A DNA stretch of 64,000 bases from Pyrinomonadaceae bacterium (GTDB taxonomy: Bacteria; Acidobacteriota; Blastocatellia; Pyrinomonadales; Pyrinomonadaceae), in contig JAJQRF010000001.1 in the NCBI GenBank assembly GCA_021228405.1, forward strand, positions 1,130,428 through 1,194,427. The letters are read 5' to 3'. Position 1 is the stretch's first letter. Each line of letters opens with the position of its first letter. Both the position numbers and the translations under genes were made by a program. The notes under the pieces are model-generated. The model saw only the letters and a list, made by a program, of their open reading frames with translations, had not been told where the DNA came from and searched no databases. Below, in pieces: positions 47,291-62,198 of the stretch.

Positions 47291-48191
47291 CGAGTTGAAA
47301 CAACGATTGACACGGATTTTCGCGGATTTATTTTTGAAAAATAATCCGTGCGAATCGGCGTTAATCGTTGTTTCGCTTTTCTTTTTTGCTTCGATTGCTT
47401 ACGGGCAAAAGGTTGCCGTGATCGTTCCCGAAAAAAGTGAAACGGCGCAGAATTTTGCCGACAAACTCGAAACTTCTCTTTCGGCAAAATTCAGAGTTCC
47501 GGATGCTTCGATGAGTGAAACGGCGTTTCGTTCCATTGAAGTCGAAAATGTTTTCAATCAGACGATCGAAGAAGCGAAAACGATCGGGACGGCAATCGGG
47601 TGCGATTATTTTTTGCTCGTCAAGGCGCAGGATCAGCGGCGTGTTTCGCTCGCAAAGGGTGAATATTTCGAGTCGTTCGCGCCTGTTTATGTTGTAAGTG
47701 CGCGGACGGGCAGACTCGTTTTCTGGAAAATGCAAACGTTTGAAGCGGTCAGACAAAGCGACGCGAACAAACTTTTACTCGCTTCGACCGATGAATTGGC
47801 AAATGAACTTGCGGGGAAATTAAAACACGTTTCGCGGGCGGAATCGAACGAAAAAATTCCGGCAAAAATCGCGGAAGTTCCGCCTGAAAATTCGCCCGAA
47901 GCGAAAGATTTTCGTCCGCCTTTACCGTTCAGACGCGTTAAGCCGCCGTATACAAAACTCGCCGATCTTTACCGTATCGCGGCGACGGTCGATATTCTCG
48001 TTGACGTTGACGAAAAGGGCACGATCATCCGCACGGAAATCGTTCGTTGGGCGGGCTTCGGTTTGGACGAAGCGGTTGACGAAACGGTTCGGCAGATGAA
48101 CTGGCGGGCGGCGGAAAAAAACGGCAGGTTTATCCCGATGCGCGTGCTTTTGCGCTATAACTTCAAAAAGCTCGAGAAAGAAGAACAATGA
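47265..48191 (+). CDS. Secreted protein with TonB-type C-terminal domain
   Basis: Up to 308 residues. The last 90 (PYTKLADLYRIAATVDILVDVDEKGTIIRTEIVRWAGFGLDEAVDETVRQMNW...) are a TonB C-terminal domain; the middle (about 48-190) is an unrecognised domain with VAVIVPEKSETAQNFADKLE. The 5' end is ambiguous. The full frame starts at TTG 47265, overlapping the previous gene by 26 bp. TTG 47334 gives MKNNPCESALIVVSLFFFASIAYGQ-type sequence, a normal signal peptide, and is biologically the likelier start, but has no Shine-Dalgarno. The bases between are a dispersed inverted repeat (47298-47373). Without an N-terminal membrane anchor it may not act as an energy-coupling TonB. Confidence 0.7.
   Translation: MRRFIIRNSELKQRLTRIFADLFLKNNPCESALIVVSLFFFASIAYGQKVAVIVPEKSETAQNFADKLETSLSAKFRVPDASMSETAFRSIEVENVFNQTIEEAKTIGTAIGCDYFLLVKAQDQRRVSLAKGEYFESFAPVYVVSARTGRLVFWKMQTFEAVRQSDANKLLLASTDELANELAGKLKHVSRAESNEKIPAKIAEVPPENSPEAKDFRPPLPFRRVKPPYTKLADLYRIAATVDILVDVDEKGTIIRTEIVRWAGFGLDEAVDETVRQMNWRAAEKNGRFIPMRVLLRYNFKKLEKEEQ
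47298..47373. repeat. Dispersed inverted repeat overlapping a gene start
   Basis: AAACAACGATTGACACGG at the left pairs with ATCGGCGTTAATCGTTGTTT at the right, with CGGATT/AATCCG inner arms. It spans the start region of the TonB-like gene. Confidence 0.8.
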
Positions 48192-48209
48192 TTTCAGTTT
48201 AAAACCCCC

Positions 48210-48503
48210 TTCGAGTTGCTTCCCAACTATTTCAAGTTACGTTTCAACGCCTTCAAGTTACGTTTCAACGCCTTCAAGTTACGTTTCAACGCCTTCAAGT
48301 TACGTTTCAACCTCTTCAAGTCGGCTTCCAACTCTTTTGAGTTACGATTTAACGCGTTCGGGTAGCAATTTCACCCCTTCGTGTTGCCTTTCAACAGGTA
48401 GAGGGTGCTTTCCAACGGGTAGCGGGTGCGATTTAACGGGTAGCGGAAACGTTTCAACTATTAGCGGATCGAATTTAACGGGTAGCGGATGTATTCCGTC
48501 ATA
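48210..48503. repeat. Tandem array 3: fourteen 21-bp units
   Basis: Fourteen 21-bp units without indels. Four at 48231-48314 are almost identical (TTCAAGTTACGTTTCAACGC plus one base); later units drift to TAGCGGGTG-type starts. In register with array 1 the two consensus units share about two-thirds of positions: CGTTT, any base, AA, four variable bases, TTCAA, then NTNA. It lies just 3' of the TonB-like gene. Confidence 0.95.
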
Positions 48504-48747
48504 ATTATGTTGAAATCAGTATGTAAATCATTGAAGAGCGTTTCGAGTTCTTTCTTTAGAAGGCTTTTCGCTCAGTATTTGCCGCCTCAAGGCGGGACTC
48601 TCAACGATTTCGATAAGATGCAAATTGCATTTAATCGTTAAAATCGCGCATTCCCTCAGTTTTGCGTTTTTCATTCCGGTCGAAAACATTTAAACTTTTA
48701 ACCAAGCAAGTCCGTAAAATCACGAACTACAATTTTGGAGAATATTT
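48504..48747. other. Spacer before the M13 peptidase gene
   Basis: No gene seen. It contains a small GC-rich hairpin (CCGCCT/AGGCGG, near 48581-48594) and ends with TTTTGGAG before the peptidase ATG. A TAAAAT near 48715 may be a -10 element, but no convincing -35 was found. Confidence 0.4.
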
Positions 48748-50772
48748 ATGCGTAACAGTAATTTTCGTTTTATCGCGGCTCTGACCGTGATGTTTTCGAT
48801 CTGCGTATCGGCTTTCGGACAAGGGAAAGGCTTCGATACTTCGCGGATGGATACGTCGGTCGATGCCTGCACCGATTTTTTCGAGTATGCCAACGGAACC
48901 TGGCTGAAAAACACACAAATTCCCGCGACCGAATCGCGCTGGGGAACTTTCAATATTTTGGGCGACAACAATGATGCGATCCTGAAGGACGTTTTGGAAA
49001 CCGCCTCGAAAACCAAATCCGCCGCCGGCAGTGATTCACAATTGATCGGCGACTATTATGCGTCCTGTATGGACGAAGCCGCCATCGAAAAAGCGGACGC
49101 GAAACCGCTCAAATCCTATTTCAAACAGATCGACAAGATCAAAACCGCCGCAGATTTGCAAAATCAGATCGCGATGATGCACAACGCCGGATTTCCCGCC
49201 GTTTTCGGTTTCGGCGGCGGTCCCGACCTGAAAAATTCGTCGATGGTCATCGTCAATGCGCGGCAGGGCGGATTGTCCCTGCCGAATCGCGATTACTACA
49301 CGAAGGATGACGAAAAAACGGTCGAAACTCGGCAGAAATTTATGGAATATATGACGACGATGTTCAAAAATCTCGGCGACGACGCGGCACAGGCGCAAGC
49401 ACACGCGAAAACCGTGATGGACATTCAAACGCGTCTTGCCAAATCTTCGCTCGGACAGGTCGAACTCCGCAATCCCGACAACAGCTATAACAAAATGACC
49501 ATCACGGCGGCGGAAGCGATCACGCCCGACATTTCGTGGACGAACTATATGAAAATGCGCGGAATTCCCGCCGTTTCCGAAATGAACTTCAGCCATCCCA
49601 ACTTTTTCAAGGAAGTCAACGCGATGATGAAAGACGTTTCGCTCGACGACTGGAAAACCTATCTGCGTTTTATGGTCGTCAATGCTTCTGCCAACAGTCT
49701 TTCCAGAAAGTTTTCGGATGCGAATTTTGAATTTTTCGGCAAATATCTGAGCGGTGCGAAAGAACGTCAGCCGCGCTGGAAAACCTGCGTCAACAATACC
49801 GACGGAACGCTCGGCGAAGCACTCGGCGCGGAATACGTCAAACGCACGTTCAAACCCGAAGCCAAAGCGCGGATGAACGAATTGATCGACAATCTTTTAG
49901 CCGCGATGAAAGACCGCGTCAACGGTCTGGAATGGATGGGTGCGGAAACCAAAGCGCAGGCGCAGAGAAAGCTTTCGACCTTTAAGCGCAAAATCGGTTC
50001 GACCGACAATCCGCGCGGATTCAAAGGCTTGACCATCGACAAAAAATCATACGCCGGAAACGTGATGCGTTCGCGTGCGTTTCAGGTGCGCCGCAACGTC
50101 GAGGACATCAACAAACCCGTCGACCGCACGCGCTGGGGCTTTACGCCGTCGACCGTCAACGCTTCTTATTCGGGCGTAAACAACGATATCACCTTCCCTG
50201 CCGGGATTCTTCAGCCGCCGTTCTTCAATTTTGAAGCCGACGACGCGATCAATTACGGCGCGATCGGCGGCGTTATCGGTCACGAAATCTCGCACGGTTT
50301 CGACGATTCGGGAAGCCGTTTCGACGCGGACGGAAATTTGAAAATGTGGTGGACTTCGGACGACCGCAAAAAATTTGAAGAACGCGCCGCTTGTGTCGTC
50401 AATCAGTTTAACGAGTATGAAGTTCAACCCGGACTTTTCATCGACGGTAAGCTGACGCTGGGCGAAAACATCGGCGATTTCGCAGGTTTGACGGTCGCCT
50501 ACGAAGCCTTCAAAAAATCGATGGCAGGTAAACCGCGCCCGGCAAACATTGACGGATTCACGCCCGAACAGCGTTTCTTCTTAGGTTGGGCACAGGTCTG
50601 GGCAGGAAAATACACGCCCGAAGCCGAGCGTTTGCAGGTCAAAACCAACACGCATAGCTTACCGCGCTGGCGCGTCAACGGTCCGATGTCGAATATGCCC
50701 CAATTCAAGGAAGCTTTCGGCTGTAAAGAAGGTCAGAAAATGGTCAGAAAGGACGCTTGCCTGATCTGGTAG
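48748..50772 (+). CDS. Secreted M13-family zinc metallopeptidase (neprilysin/PepO-like)
   Basis: 674 residues. Signal peptide (about 1-24, ending SAFGQ). Zinc site GHEISHGFDDSGSRFDADGN with His512, Glu513 and His516; third ligand Glu573 in GENIGDFAG with Asp577. N-terminal CTDFFEYANGTWLKNTQIP and NASYSGVNNDITFPAGILQPPFF are family segments, and the protein ends near CxxW, as M13 enzymes do. It cuts small peptides in the periplasm or outside. Ribosome binding site TTGGAG. Confidence 0.95.
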   Translation: MRNSNFRFIAALTVMFSICVSAFGQGKGFDTSRMDTSVDACTDFFEYANGTWLKNTQIPATESRWGTFNILGDNNDAILKDVLETASKTKSAAGSDSQLIGDYYASCMDEAAIEKADAKPLKSYFKQIDKIKTAADLQNQIAMMHNAGFPAVFGFGGGPDLKNSSMVIVNARQGGLSLPNRDYYTKDDEKTVETRQKFMEYMTTMFKNLGDDAAQAQAHAKTVMDIQTRLAKSSLGQVELRNPDNSYNKMTITAAEAITPDISWTNYMKMRGIPAVSEMNFSHPNFFKEVNAMMKDVSLDDWKTYLRFMVVNASANSLSRKFSDANFEFFGKYLSGAKERQPRWKTCVNNTDGTLGEALGAEYVKRTFKPEAKARMNELIDNLLAAMKDRVNGLEWMGAETKAQAQRKLSTFKRKIGSTDNPRGFKGLTIDKKSYAGNVMRSRAFQVRRNVEDINKPVDRTRWGFTPSTVNASYSGVNNDITFPAGILQPPFFNFEADDAINYGAIGGVIGHEISHGFDDSGSRFDADGNLKMWWTSDDRKKFEERAACVVNQFNEYEVQPGLFIDGKLTLGENIGDFAGLTVAYEAFKKSMAGKPRPANIDGFTPEQRFFLGWAQVWAGKYTPEAERLQVKTNTHSLPRWRVNGPMSNMPQFKEAFGCKEGQKMVRKDACLIW

Positions 50773-50885
50773 GATAGATAACTGATAACGGATAGTTGAT
50801 AACGGATAACTGATAACGGATAGTTGATAACTGGTAACTGATAACGAAAAACAATTCACTATCAGTTATCCGTTATCAACTATCC
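50773..50885. repeat. Heptamer repeat hairpin after the M13 peptidase gene
   Basis: Units of GGATAACTGATAAC type. A perfect 26-bp inverted repeat (50790-50815 with 50860-50885) is present. Confidence 0.9.
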
Positions 50886-50890
50886 ACTAA

Positions 50891-50924
50891 AAAAAGGGCT
50901 GGAAATTTATTTCCAGCCCTTTTT
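50891..50924. terminator. Bidirectional terminator between the M13 gene and rpoC
   Basis: Perfect 16-bp stem (50891-50906 with 50909-50924) with a 2-nt loop, GGGCTGG core and A/T runs on both sides. Confidence 0.95.
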
Positions 50925-50948
50925 TAATTTCCAACCTTTTTTTGTCGA

Positions 50949-55253
<4,305 letters not shown>

Positions 55254-55265
55254 AAATCTCCAAAA

Positions 55266-55350
55266 AAGTTCACAGAGTTGACCGAGTTGAGTAAGTTGAC
55301 AGAGTTTCTGAATTTAACTCCGTCAACTTTCTGTAACCATCTGTCAACCC
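55266..55350. repeat. Repeat-rich spacer between rpoB and rpoC
   Basis: GAGTTGAC/AAGTTGAC units and an imperfect hairpin (AAGTTGACAGAGTT at 55293-55306 with AACTCCGTCAACTT at 55316-55329). Confidence 0.65.
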
Positions 55351-55357
55351 GCAACTA

Positions 55358-58300
55358 TTAATCTGCTCCTACAACTTCGCCGACACCTTGCAATATCTCG
55401 TCGGGATCGATCTCGTCTTCCGTGATGAGTTCGACATCCAAACAGAGCGATTGAAGTTCGCGCACAAGAACATTAAACGATTCGGGAATGCCCGGTTCAA
55501 AGTTTGAAACGCCTTTGACGATCGTTTCATAGATTTTTGAACGTCCGGCAACGTCGTCCGATTTACAAGTCAAAAGCTCTTGTAAAATATGCGCCGCGCC
55601 GTAGGCTTCGAGTGCCCAAACTTCCATCTCCCCGAAACGCTGTCCGCCGAATTGCGCTTTACCGCCGAGCGGCTGTTGCGTAATCAAGCTGTATGGTCCG
55701 ATCGAGCGGGCGTGAATCTTGTCGTCAACCAAGTGCGAAAGTTTGAGCATATAAATGTAACCGACGGTTACTTTCTGCTCGAACTGTTCGCCCGTCAAAC
55801 CGTCGTAAAGACGCGTTTTTCCTGACGGACCGACCGACGGCGGCAAGCTCAATTCATCGTATTTATCGTTGGCTTTACCGATATATTCCTTGATCTCGGC
55901 TTCGCGCGCACCGTCGAAAACCGGAGTCGCAAAGTGTAAACCGAGAACCCGCGCCGCCCAACCGAGGTGCGTTTCGAGAATCTGACCGACGTTCATACGC
56001 GACGGCACACCGAGCGGATTGAGCACGATTTCGACCGGCGTTCCGTCCGGCAGATAAGGCATATCTTCTTCCGGCAAAATGCGGGCGATAACCCCTTTGT
56101 TACCGTGACGACCAGCCATCTTGTCGCCGACCGAAAGTTTGCGTTTCATCGCCACGAAAACTTTGACCATTTTGATGACCCCCGGCGGAAGTTCGTCACC
56201 TTGTTTGAGCTTGGTGATTTTTTCCTCGTAGATGTCGCTCAAAATGTTGATCTGACGATCCGTGCGGTTCTCATATTCCTTGATCTCCGATGTAATATCG
56301 ATCGATCCTGCCGTGACTTCCGCTTTGCGGAGCAGTCGCGTCGGAACTCCCGCGAGTTTTTCGCTGGTCAAAGTTTCGCCTTTCGCGATCAAAACTTCCT
56401 CATCGCCGACCAAATCTTTCAGCAATTTACGACCTTCAAAAAGTTCGTAAATGCGTTGGTCGCGCTGTTCGGTCAAGATACGGATTTCGTCTTCAAGGTC
56501 ACGGCGAAGCGCATCTTCTTCCATCTGTTCGATGTCGAGAGAACGCTCGTCTTTTTCCTGACCTTTACGTGTAAATACCTGAACATCGACAACCGTTCCG
56601 TCAATTCCCGGCGGGCAGGTCAGCGAAGCGTCTTTCACGTCGCCGGCTTTTTCACCGAAAATTGCGCGGAGAAGTTTTTCTTCCGCCGTCAACTGAGTTT
56701 CGCCTTTCGGCGTAACTTTACCGACGAGAATCGAACCCGGTTTGACCTGTGCGCCGATGCGGATAATTCCCGATTCGTCCAGATCGCGGAGCATATTTTC
56801 GCCGATATTCGGAATATCACGCGTGATTTCTTCGGGTCCGAGCTTCGTGTCGCGGGCTTCGATTTCGAGTTCCTCGATGTGAATCGAAGTGTAATAATCT
56901 TCCTTCACGAGTTTTTCCGAAACCAGAATCGCGTCCTCGAAGTTGTAACCGCGCCACGGCATAAATGCCACGAGCACGTTTCTTCCGAGCGCGAGTTCGC
57001 CTTTATCGGTACACGGTCCGTCCGCGATTACCTGACCTTTCTTCACGCGTTCGCCGACCTGGACGATCGGACGCTGGTTGATACAGGTGTTCTGGTTCGA
57101 GCGTTTGAATTTAACGAGCGAATAAATGTCCGCCGTCACTTCGCGCGAGATCGTTCCGTCAACGCGGTGGTCGGCTTTCACGATAATACGTTCCGAATCG
57201 ACGTAATCGACGATGCCGTCGCGTTTTGCGATGACGACCGCGCCCGAGTCACGTGCCGCAACTTTTTCCATACCGGTTCCGACATACGGAGCTTCGGCAC
57301 GAAGAAGCGGAACTGATTGACGCTGCATATTCGCGCCCATCAAAGCGCGGTTTGCGTCGTCGTTTTCGAGGAACGGAACGAGCGATGCCGCGACCGAAAC
57401 GAGTTGTTTCGGCGAAACGTCCATATATTGAATGTCGGCGCGGTCGGCGGTTGTAAATTCACCCTTGATACGAACGGCGTTGCGTTCGTTGACCAGATTG
57501 CCTCTTTCGTCAAGCGCGATATTTGCCTGTCCGATGATGTATTTATCTTCTTCCCAAGCTGTCAGATAAAACGGTTCGGGTTCAAACTCGGCGTGACGCT
57601 GACCGTCCTTCAATTCGGCGTTTGCCGCTTCGACATCTTCGAGCGGCACGTGTTCGTTCGGCTTGAACGGCGTATCGCCGCCGTTGTGAATCTTGACGAA
57701 TTCGACGACGCGACCGTCGATCACTTTTCGATAAGGCGACTCGATGAAACCGAATTCATTGATGCGTGCAAAACACGAAAGCGACGAGATCAAACCGATG
57801 TTCGGACCTTCAGGCGTTTCGATCGGACAAATACGACCATAGTGCGTCGGGTGAACGTCGCGGACTTCAAATCCGGCGCGTTCACGGCTCAATCCGCCCG
57901 GTCCGAGCGCGGACAAACGGCGTTTGTGAGTGATTTCCGACAAAGGATTCGTTTGATCCATAAACTGCGAAAGCTGTGATGAACCGAAGAACTCACGAAC
58001 TGCCGCCGTGACCGGTTTAGCATTGACCAGATCGCGCGGCATCGTCGTGAACATATCCTGTTGAATGGACATTTTTTCCTTGATCGCGCGCTCCATTCTT
58101 TCCAGACCGATGCGGAATTGATTTTCGAGCAATTCGCCGACGGCACGGACGCGGCGGTTTCCTAAGTGGTCAATATCGTCTTGCCCGTAATGTTCGCTGT
58201 TGCGTTTCATCTGCAATAAATATTGAACGACTTCGACAAAATCGGTCGCCGCCAGAAGCGGATCGTCGAGGCGGTCGCGTTCAGGTCTGCCCATTTTAAT

Positions 58301-59812
58301 ATTGAATTTCAAACGTCCGACGCGTGAAAGATCAAAGCGTCTGGCATCGAAAAACATTCCTTCGAGCAAACGGTAAGCGGTCGGCACGGTCGGCGGATCG
58401 CCCGGACGCATTTTGCGGTAAATTTCCAGAAGCGCATCGACCGGCTTGGAAATCGCATCTTTTTTCAAGGTCTGCGTAATGATCTCGCCGACGATGTCTT
58501 TTTTCGGGAAAAAGAAGGTGAAATTTTCCACGCCTTCTTCAACCAATTGCTGAAGTTTGGCAGGCGTGATTTCCGTATTGGATTCGACGACAACTTCACC
58601 CGTTTCGGTGTTGATAACGTCATCCATCGCAAACGCGCCTTCAAAATCGTTGTGCGAAACTTCAACTTTTTCAATTCCGAGCTTCTTCAATTCACGCAAA
58701 GCCGATTGCGTAATTTTCTTCCCGACGCGCACGACATCTTCGTTATCGCTGTCCTTAATATCTTCTTCGGCGCGCATTCCGTTCAGATGCGTGTTGCCTT
58801 CCGTTTTAACTTTGATGAACAATTTGCCCTTTTCAACAACCGCTTCATCCGTTGTGTAGAAAAGGCGCAGAATATCTGCATTCGTAAATTCCGCATTTTT
58901 GACGACTTCTTCGAGAATATTGTCGGAAACCGTTTTCATATCGATCTGCGGATTGAGCCACAAGCCCAGAGCGCGCAAAAAGACCGATGCCAGAATTTTA
59001 CGTTTGCCCAGACGTGCGTGCAAAATGCCTTTCTGATCGAATTCAAATTCAACCCACGAACCGCGATAAGGAATGATCTTTGCCAGATATTCGTCGCGGT
59101 CGCCTTTGAAAAATACGCCCGGCGAACGATGCAATTGCGAAACGATCACACGTTCGGTTCCATTGATGATAAACGTTCCGTTATCCGTCATCAGCGGAAT
59201 TTCGCCGAAGAAAACGTCTTCTTCCTTGATGTCGCGGATCGTCGAAACTCCAGTTTCGGGGTCTTTATCGTAAACCGTCAGGCGGATTTTCACCTTCAGC
59301 GGAACCGAATAGCTCATTCCGCGTTCCTGACATTCCTGCTGATCGTGCTTGTGTTTCAAGCCGACCGGCTCACCGCAGTTCGGACAAAGTTTCGGACGCA
59401 CGGCATTAAAAGTTCCGCAATTGTTACAGAGAACTTCCGCCGGATTGAACGGATCGACTTTGATCTTCGCGCCGCATTCCTTACAATTTGCGCGAAGATG
59501 TTCTAAGCCTTCTAAATTTCCGCATTTGCACTGCCAGTTTCCGATCTGGTATTCGACATATTCGAGCATTGCCGTTTCACGAAAATCGGAAACGGGAAAG
59601 ATCGAACCGAACACCGATTGCAAACCGACCTTTTGACGTTCTTCGGGAATCAAATCCATTTGTAAGAAACGGTTATAAGATTCACGCTGAACTTCGATCA
59701 GATTCGGAATGCGGGCGGATGTATAAATTTTTGAAAAATCCACGCGCTCGGGCGCACGACTCGTGCGGCGACCAAGTCCGGTTGTATTATTTTGAAGCGG
59801 ATTATTAATCAT
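55358..59812 (-). CDS. rpoB: RNA polymerase subunit beta
   Basis: 1484 residues, longer than the E. coli protein. Rifampicin region [64 protein letters not shown] (no resistance substitution evident), and [14 protein letters not shown] near the C terminus. Near residues 115-160 is a cysteine-rich insert with four Cys pairs ([26 protein letters not shown]) that looks like two zinc ribbons, absent from E. coli beta. No Shine-Dalgarno before ATG 59812. The upstream leader is structured (59856-60132). Confidence 0.98.
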   Translation of the reverse strand: MINNPLQNNTTGLGRRTSRAPERVDFSKIYTSARIPNLIEVQRESYNRFLQMDLIPEERQKVGLQSVFGSIFPVSDFRETAMLEYVEYQIGNWQCKCGNLEGLEHLRANCKECGAKIKVDPFNPAEVLCNNCGTFNAVRPKLCPNCGEPVGLKHKHDQQECQERGMSYSVPLKVKIRLTVYDKDPETGVSTIRDIKEEDVFFGEIPLMTDNGTFIINGTERVIVSQLHRSPGVFFKGDRDEYLAKIIPYRGSWVEFEFDQKGILHARLGKRKILASVFLRALGLWLNPQIDMKTVSDNILEEVVKNAEFTNADILRLFYTTDEAVVEKGKLFIKVKTEGNTHLNGMRAEEDIKDSDNEDVVRVGKKITQSALRELKKLGIEKVEVSHNDFEGAFAMDDVINTETGEVVVESNTEITPAKLQQLVEEGVENFTFFFPKKDIVGEIITQTLKKDAISKPVDALLEIYRKMRPGDPPTVPTAYRLLEGMFFDARRFDLSRVGRLKFNIKMGRPERDRLDDPLLAATDFVEVVQYLLQMKRNSEHYGQDDIDHLGNRRVRAVGELLENQFRIGLERMERAIKEKMSIQQDMFTTMPRDLVNAKPVTAAVREFFGSSQLSQFMDQTNPLSEITHKRRLSALGPGGLSRERAGFEVRDVHPTHYGRICPIETPEGPNIGLISSLSCFARINEFGFIESPYRKVIDGRVVEFVKIHNGGDTPFKPNEHVPLEDVEAANAELKDGQRHAEFEPEPFYLTAWEEDKYIIGQANIALDERGNLVNERNAVRIKGEFTTADRADIQYMDVSPKQLVSVAASLVPFLENDDANRALMGANMQRQSVPLLRAEAPYVGTGMEKVAARDSGAVVIAKRDGIVDYVDSERIIVKADHRVDGTISREVTADIYSLVKFKRSNQNTCINQRPIVQVGERVKKGQVIADGPCTDKGELALGRNVLVAFMPWRGYNFEDAILVSEKLVKEDYYTSIHIEELEIEARDTKLGPEEITRDIPNIGENMLRDLDESGIIRIGAQVKPGSILVGKVTPKGETQLTAEEKLLRAIFGEKAGDVKDASLTCPPGIDGTVVDVQVFTRKGQEKDERSLDIEQMEEDALRRDLEDEIRILTEQRDQRIYELFEGRKLLKDLVGDEEVLIAKGETLTSEKLAGVPTRLLRKAEVTAGSIDITSEIKEYENRTDRQINILSDIYEEKITKLKQGDELPPGVIKMVKVFVAMKRKLSVGDKMAGRHGNKGVIARILPEEDMPYLPDGTPVEIVLNPLGVPSRMNVGQILETHLGWAARVLGLHFATPVFDGAREAEIKEYIGKANDKYDELSLPPSVGPSGKTRLYDGLTGEQFEQKVTVGYIYMLKLSHLVDDKIHARSIGPYSLITQQPLGGKAQFGGQRFGEMEVWALEAYGAAHILQELLTCKSDDVAGRSKIYETIVKGVSNFEPGIPESFNVLVRELQSLCLDVELITEDEIDPDEILQGVGEVVGAD

Positions 59813-59855
59813 AATATTAAAAACAGGTCTTGAAGAAAATAATTGTTGATAAAAT

Positions 59856-59917
59856 CGTCTTTTATTGGTAGGATGCTTTTAGCATCTGACATTCGTTAAA
59901 ATCTGCAATAAAAGACG
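59856..59917 (-). promoter_or_regulatory. Nested hairpin in the rpoB leader
   Basis: A perfect 12-bp outer stem (CGTCTTTTATTG 59856-59867 with 59906-59917) encloses a second perfect hairpin, GATGC/GCATC (59872-59886). It ends 44 bp before the rpoB start. There is no poly-T, so it is more likely a processing or regulatory RNA element than a terminator. Confidence 0.65.
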
Positions 59918-60091
59918 GCAAATGCGGTCGAAGGTAAAACATACCCTGACCGCTTTTCAGCAGTTATTTGCTGTCATAAATTTTTGAGAGTGCCGATTCG
60001 GGACACCAACTCTCCACTTTTTCTATGCGAGAAAATCGCGCTAAAACCTCGGAAACTTCTGATTATTCTTTCGTTTCCAACTTGAACGAAC

Positions 60092-60132
60092 GGCAAGCGT
60101 CAAAAATTTCTAAAAATTTCCCAACGCTTGCC
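60092..60132 (-). promoter_or_regulatory. Hairpin in the rplL-rpoB spacer
   Basis: A perfect 9-bp stem GGCAAGCGT/ACGCTTGCC around an A/T-rich loop, about 90 bp after the rplL stop. On the minus strand no T-run follows directly. Its position matches where other bacteria have the partial terminator and RNase III site that set rpoB expression. The rest of the 412-bp spacer (59813-60224) holds no gene. Confidence 0.6.
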
Positions 60133-60224
60133 TTTTAGTCTAACAGTTAAATTTCTCAACTTCAAATCTTTCGTTTTTCTAAGATGCAAAGCCTGAAATT
60201 TAAGTTTGATGCTATTTTGCCGAA

Positions 60225-60614
60225 CTATTTGATTTCGACGGTTGCACCGGCTTCTTTCAATTTAGCTTCGATGTCAGCCGCTTCATCTTTGGAAACGCCT
60301 TCTTTGATCGCTTTCGGAGCCGCATCAACCAATTCTTTCGCTTCTTTCAAGCCGAGTCCTGCAACAACTTCGCGGACGACTTTAATAACCGCGATCTTGT
60401 TGCCGCCGGCTGCGGTCAAAATTACGTCAAATGAATCTTTTTCTTCAGCCGCCGGAGCATCAGCCGCCGCCGCCGGAGCAGCCATCATCATCATTCCGCC
60501 GCCCGAAGCCGCCGAAACACCGAAAACTTCTTCCAATTCTTTAACCAATTCCGACGCTTCTAAAAGCGTGATTCCTTTCAAATACTCAACAACATCATCT
60601 TTTGTAATTGCCAT
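60225..60614 (-). CDS. rplL: 50S ribosomal protein L7/L12
   Basis: 129 residues: N-terminal dimerisation domain, Ala/Met-rich hinge ([21 protein letters not shown]) and C-terminal domain [27 protein letters not shown]. It recruits translation GTPases to the ribosome stalk. ATG 60614 is preceded by TTGGAGG; an in-frame TTG at 60632 overlaps that site and is rejected. Confidence 0.97.
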   Translation of the reverse strand: MAITKDDVVEYLKGITLLEASELVKELEEVFGVSAASGGGMMMMAAPAAAADAPAAEEKDSFDVILTAAGGNKIAVIKVVREVVAGLGLKEAKELVDAAPKAIKEGVSKDEAADIEAKLKEAGATVEIK

Positions 60615-60876
60615 GATTTTAATTTCCTCCAATAGGGTTCTATGTTTTTATTTTTTAATGTTAAGCCGTTAATTTTAACGACCGTTGGTTGTCAGCCTGT
60701 TGAACCCACGGGACAAATTTTCAAAGGTTGCATCCACTTAAAAACCGTCCGAGCCGCAAAAGCGACCTGACTTATCGCTTCGCCCGTTTTCCTTGAGTTT
60801 TGGCTATTTCAAACTTTGATTTGAGAATTGCGGATTGAAATAAAAATCCCAAATCCGAATTCCCAAATCCAAAATC
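60615..60876. other. Spacer between rplJ and rplL
   Basis: 262 bp without a gene. It contains heptamer-type sequence at 60815-60876 (TTGCGGATTGAA, AATCCCAAATCC) and a palindrome GTTAATTTTAAC at 60667-60678. No clear promoter was found. Confidence 0.5.
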
Positions 60877-61401
60877 TTATGCTTCTTTCTTATCGCCGAT
60901 CTGTTTGATAACGGATGCCAGGTCACGCGGAACGGCATTGATAACCGTAACAATGCGTTGTGCCTGAGCGTTGATAACGTAAAGAAGTTGCGAAATAAGT
61001 TCTTCCTTCGAGGGCAAGCTTGCAATTGCTTCTACTTGCGCAAGATTGACGACTTTTCCCTCAACGACACCGGCTTTAAATGTGTAAAAATCGGCGTTGC
61101 TTTTAACGAACTTTGAAACCGCTTTCGACAGAACGACCGGATCGTTGTCGGTCCACGCGATTGCCGTGACACCTTTAAAGTGTTCGCTCGCATTTTCATA
61201 CGGCGTTCCTTTAACTGCTAAACGGGCAATCGTATTTTTAACTACCTGATATTTTGCGCCTGCTTCACGAAGCTGATTACGAAATTCCTGATCTTTGCTG
61301 ACGGTCAGTTTGTTAAAGCTGACGATCATCGCAGATTTTGAATTTTGAAGCTGTTCAGCGAGGGCGTTCAAATCTTCCTGTTTTCTTTCTTTTGTTTTCA
61401 T
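60877..61401 (-). CDS. rplJ: 50S ribosomal protein L10
   Basis: 174 residues, with SAMIVSFNKLTVSKDQEFRNQLREAGAKYQVVKNTIARLAVKG at the N terminus. Anchors L7/L12 on the ribosome and in many bacteria represses its own operon by binding the leader RNA. Only 27 bp separate it from rplA. Confidence 0.97.
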   Translation of the reverse strand: MKTKERKQEDLNALAEQLQNSKSAMIVSFNKLTVSKDQEFRNQLREAGAKYQVVKNTIARLAVKGTPYENASEHFKGVTAIAWTDNDPVVLSKAVSKFVKSNADFYTFKAGVVEGKVVNLAQVEAIASLPSKEELISQLLYVINAQAQRIVTVINAVPRDLASVIKQIGDKKEA

Positions 61402-61428
61402 ATTACTATCTATCGCACCTCACTTTTA

Positions 61429-62124
61429 TTAAACGTATGAAAGTTCATCGAGCAATACGCCCGGACTCATCGTTGCCGCCAAATTGATCTTTTTCAAATA
61501 ACGACCTTTCGCCGTGGTCGGCTTTGCCTTCATCACCGCGTTAATCAAAACTTTCAGATTTTCTGCCAATTTAGCGTCGTCAAATGAAACTTTTCCGACA
61601 GGCGAGTGAATAACTCCGGTTTTATCGACACGATACTCGACTTTACCTGCTTTCGTTTCTTCGATCGCAGTTTTGACATCCATCGTCACGGTTCCGGTTT
61701 TCGGGTTCGGCATCAAGCCGCGCGGTCCGAGCAGTTTTCCGAGCTGACCGACTTTACCCATCATATCGGGTGTCGCGATCAACGCGTCGAAATCGAGCCA
61801 GCCGCCTTTGATTTTATCGACAATGTCATCCGCACCGACAAAATCTGCTCCGGCTTCCTGTGCTTCGCGGATTTTATCGCCTTGTGCGACGACGACGACG
61901 ACCTTCGCTTTTCCACCCAAACCGTTCGGCAGAACAACCGTTCCGCGAACCAGTTGGTCGGCTTTGCGCGGGTCAACGCCCAACCACATCGTCAATTCAA
62001 CCGTTTCGTCAAATTTGGCAAACGCGACTTCTTTAACTTTCGCAATGCCCTCTTCAAGCGTGTATTTTTTGTGCGCCTCGATCTTTTCGAGAGCCGCACG
62101 GTATTTTTTACCTTTTTTAGCCAT
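61429..62124 (-). CDS. rplA: 50S ribosomal protein L1
   Basis: 231 residues, with [35 protein letters not shown] and [17 protein letters not shown]. Binds 23S rRNA at the E-site stalk and often represses its own operon. 74 bp after rplK. Confidence 0.98.
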   Translation of the reverse strand: MAKKGKKYRAALEKIEAHKKYTLEEGIAKVKEVAFAKFDETVELTMWLGVDPRKADQLVRGTVVLPNGLGGKAKVVVVVAQGDKIREAQEAGADFVGADDIVDKIKGGWLDFDALIATPDMMGKVGQLGKLLGPRGLMPNPKTGTVTMDVKTAIEETKAGKVEYRVDKTGVIHSPVGKVSFDDAKLAENLKVLINAVMKAKPTTAKGRYLKKINLAATMSPGVLLDELSYV

Positions 62125-62198
62125 TTTATTTTCAGGTTCAAACGAAATGTTTTTGAATTTGCGGTTCTCGCCGCAAACATTTCTCCCTTTTTAATAAA

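Noticed and set aside
55967..57316. Long plus-strand frame inside rpoB (449 codons)
   Set aside because: Antisense shadow of rpoB. Length alone is explained by codon bias of the sense gene.
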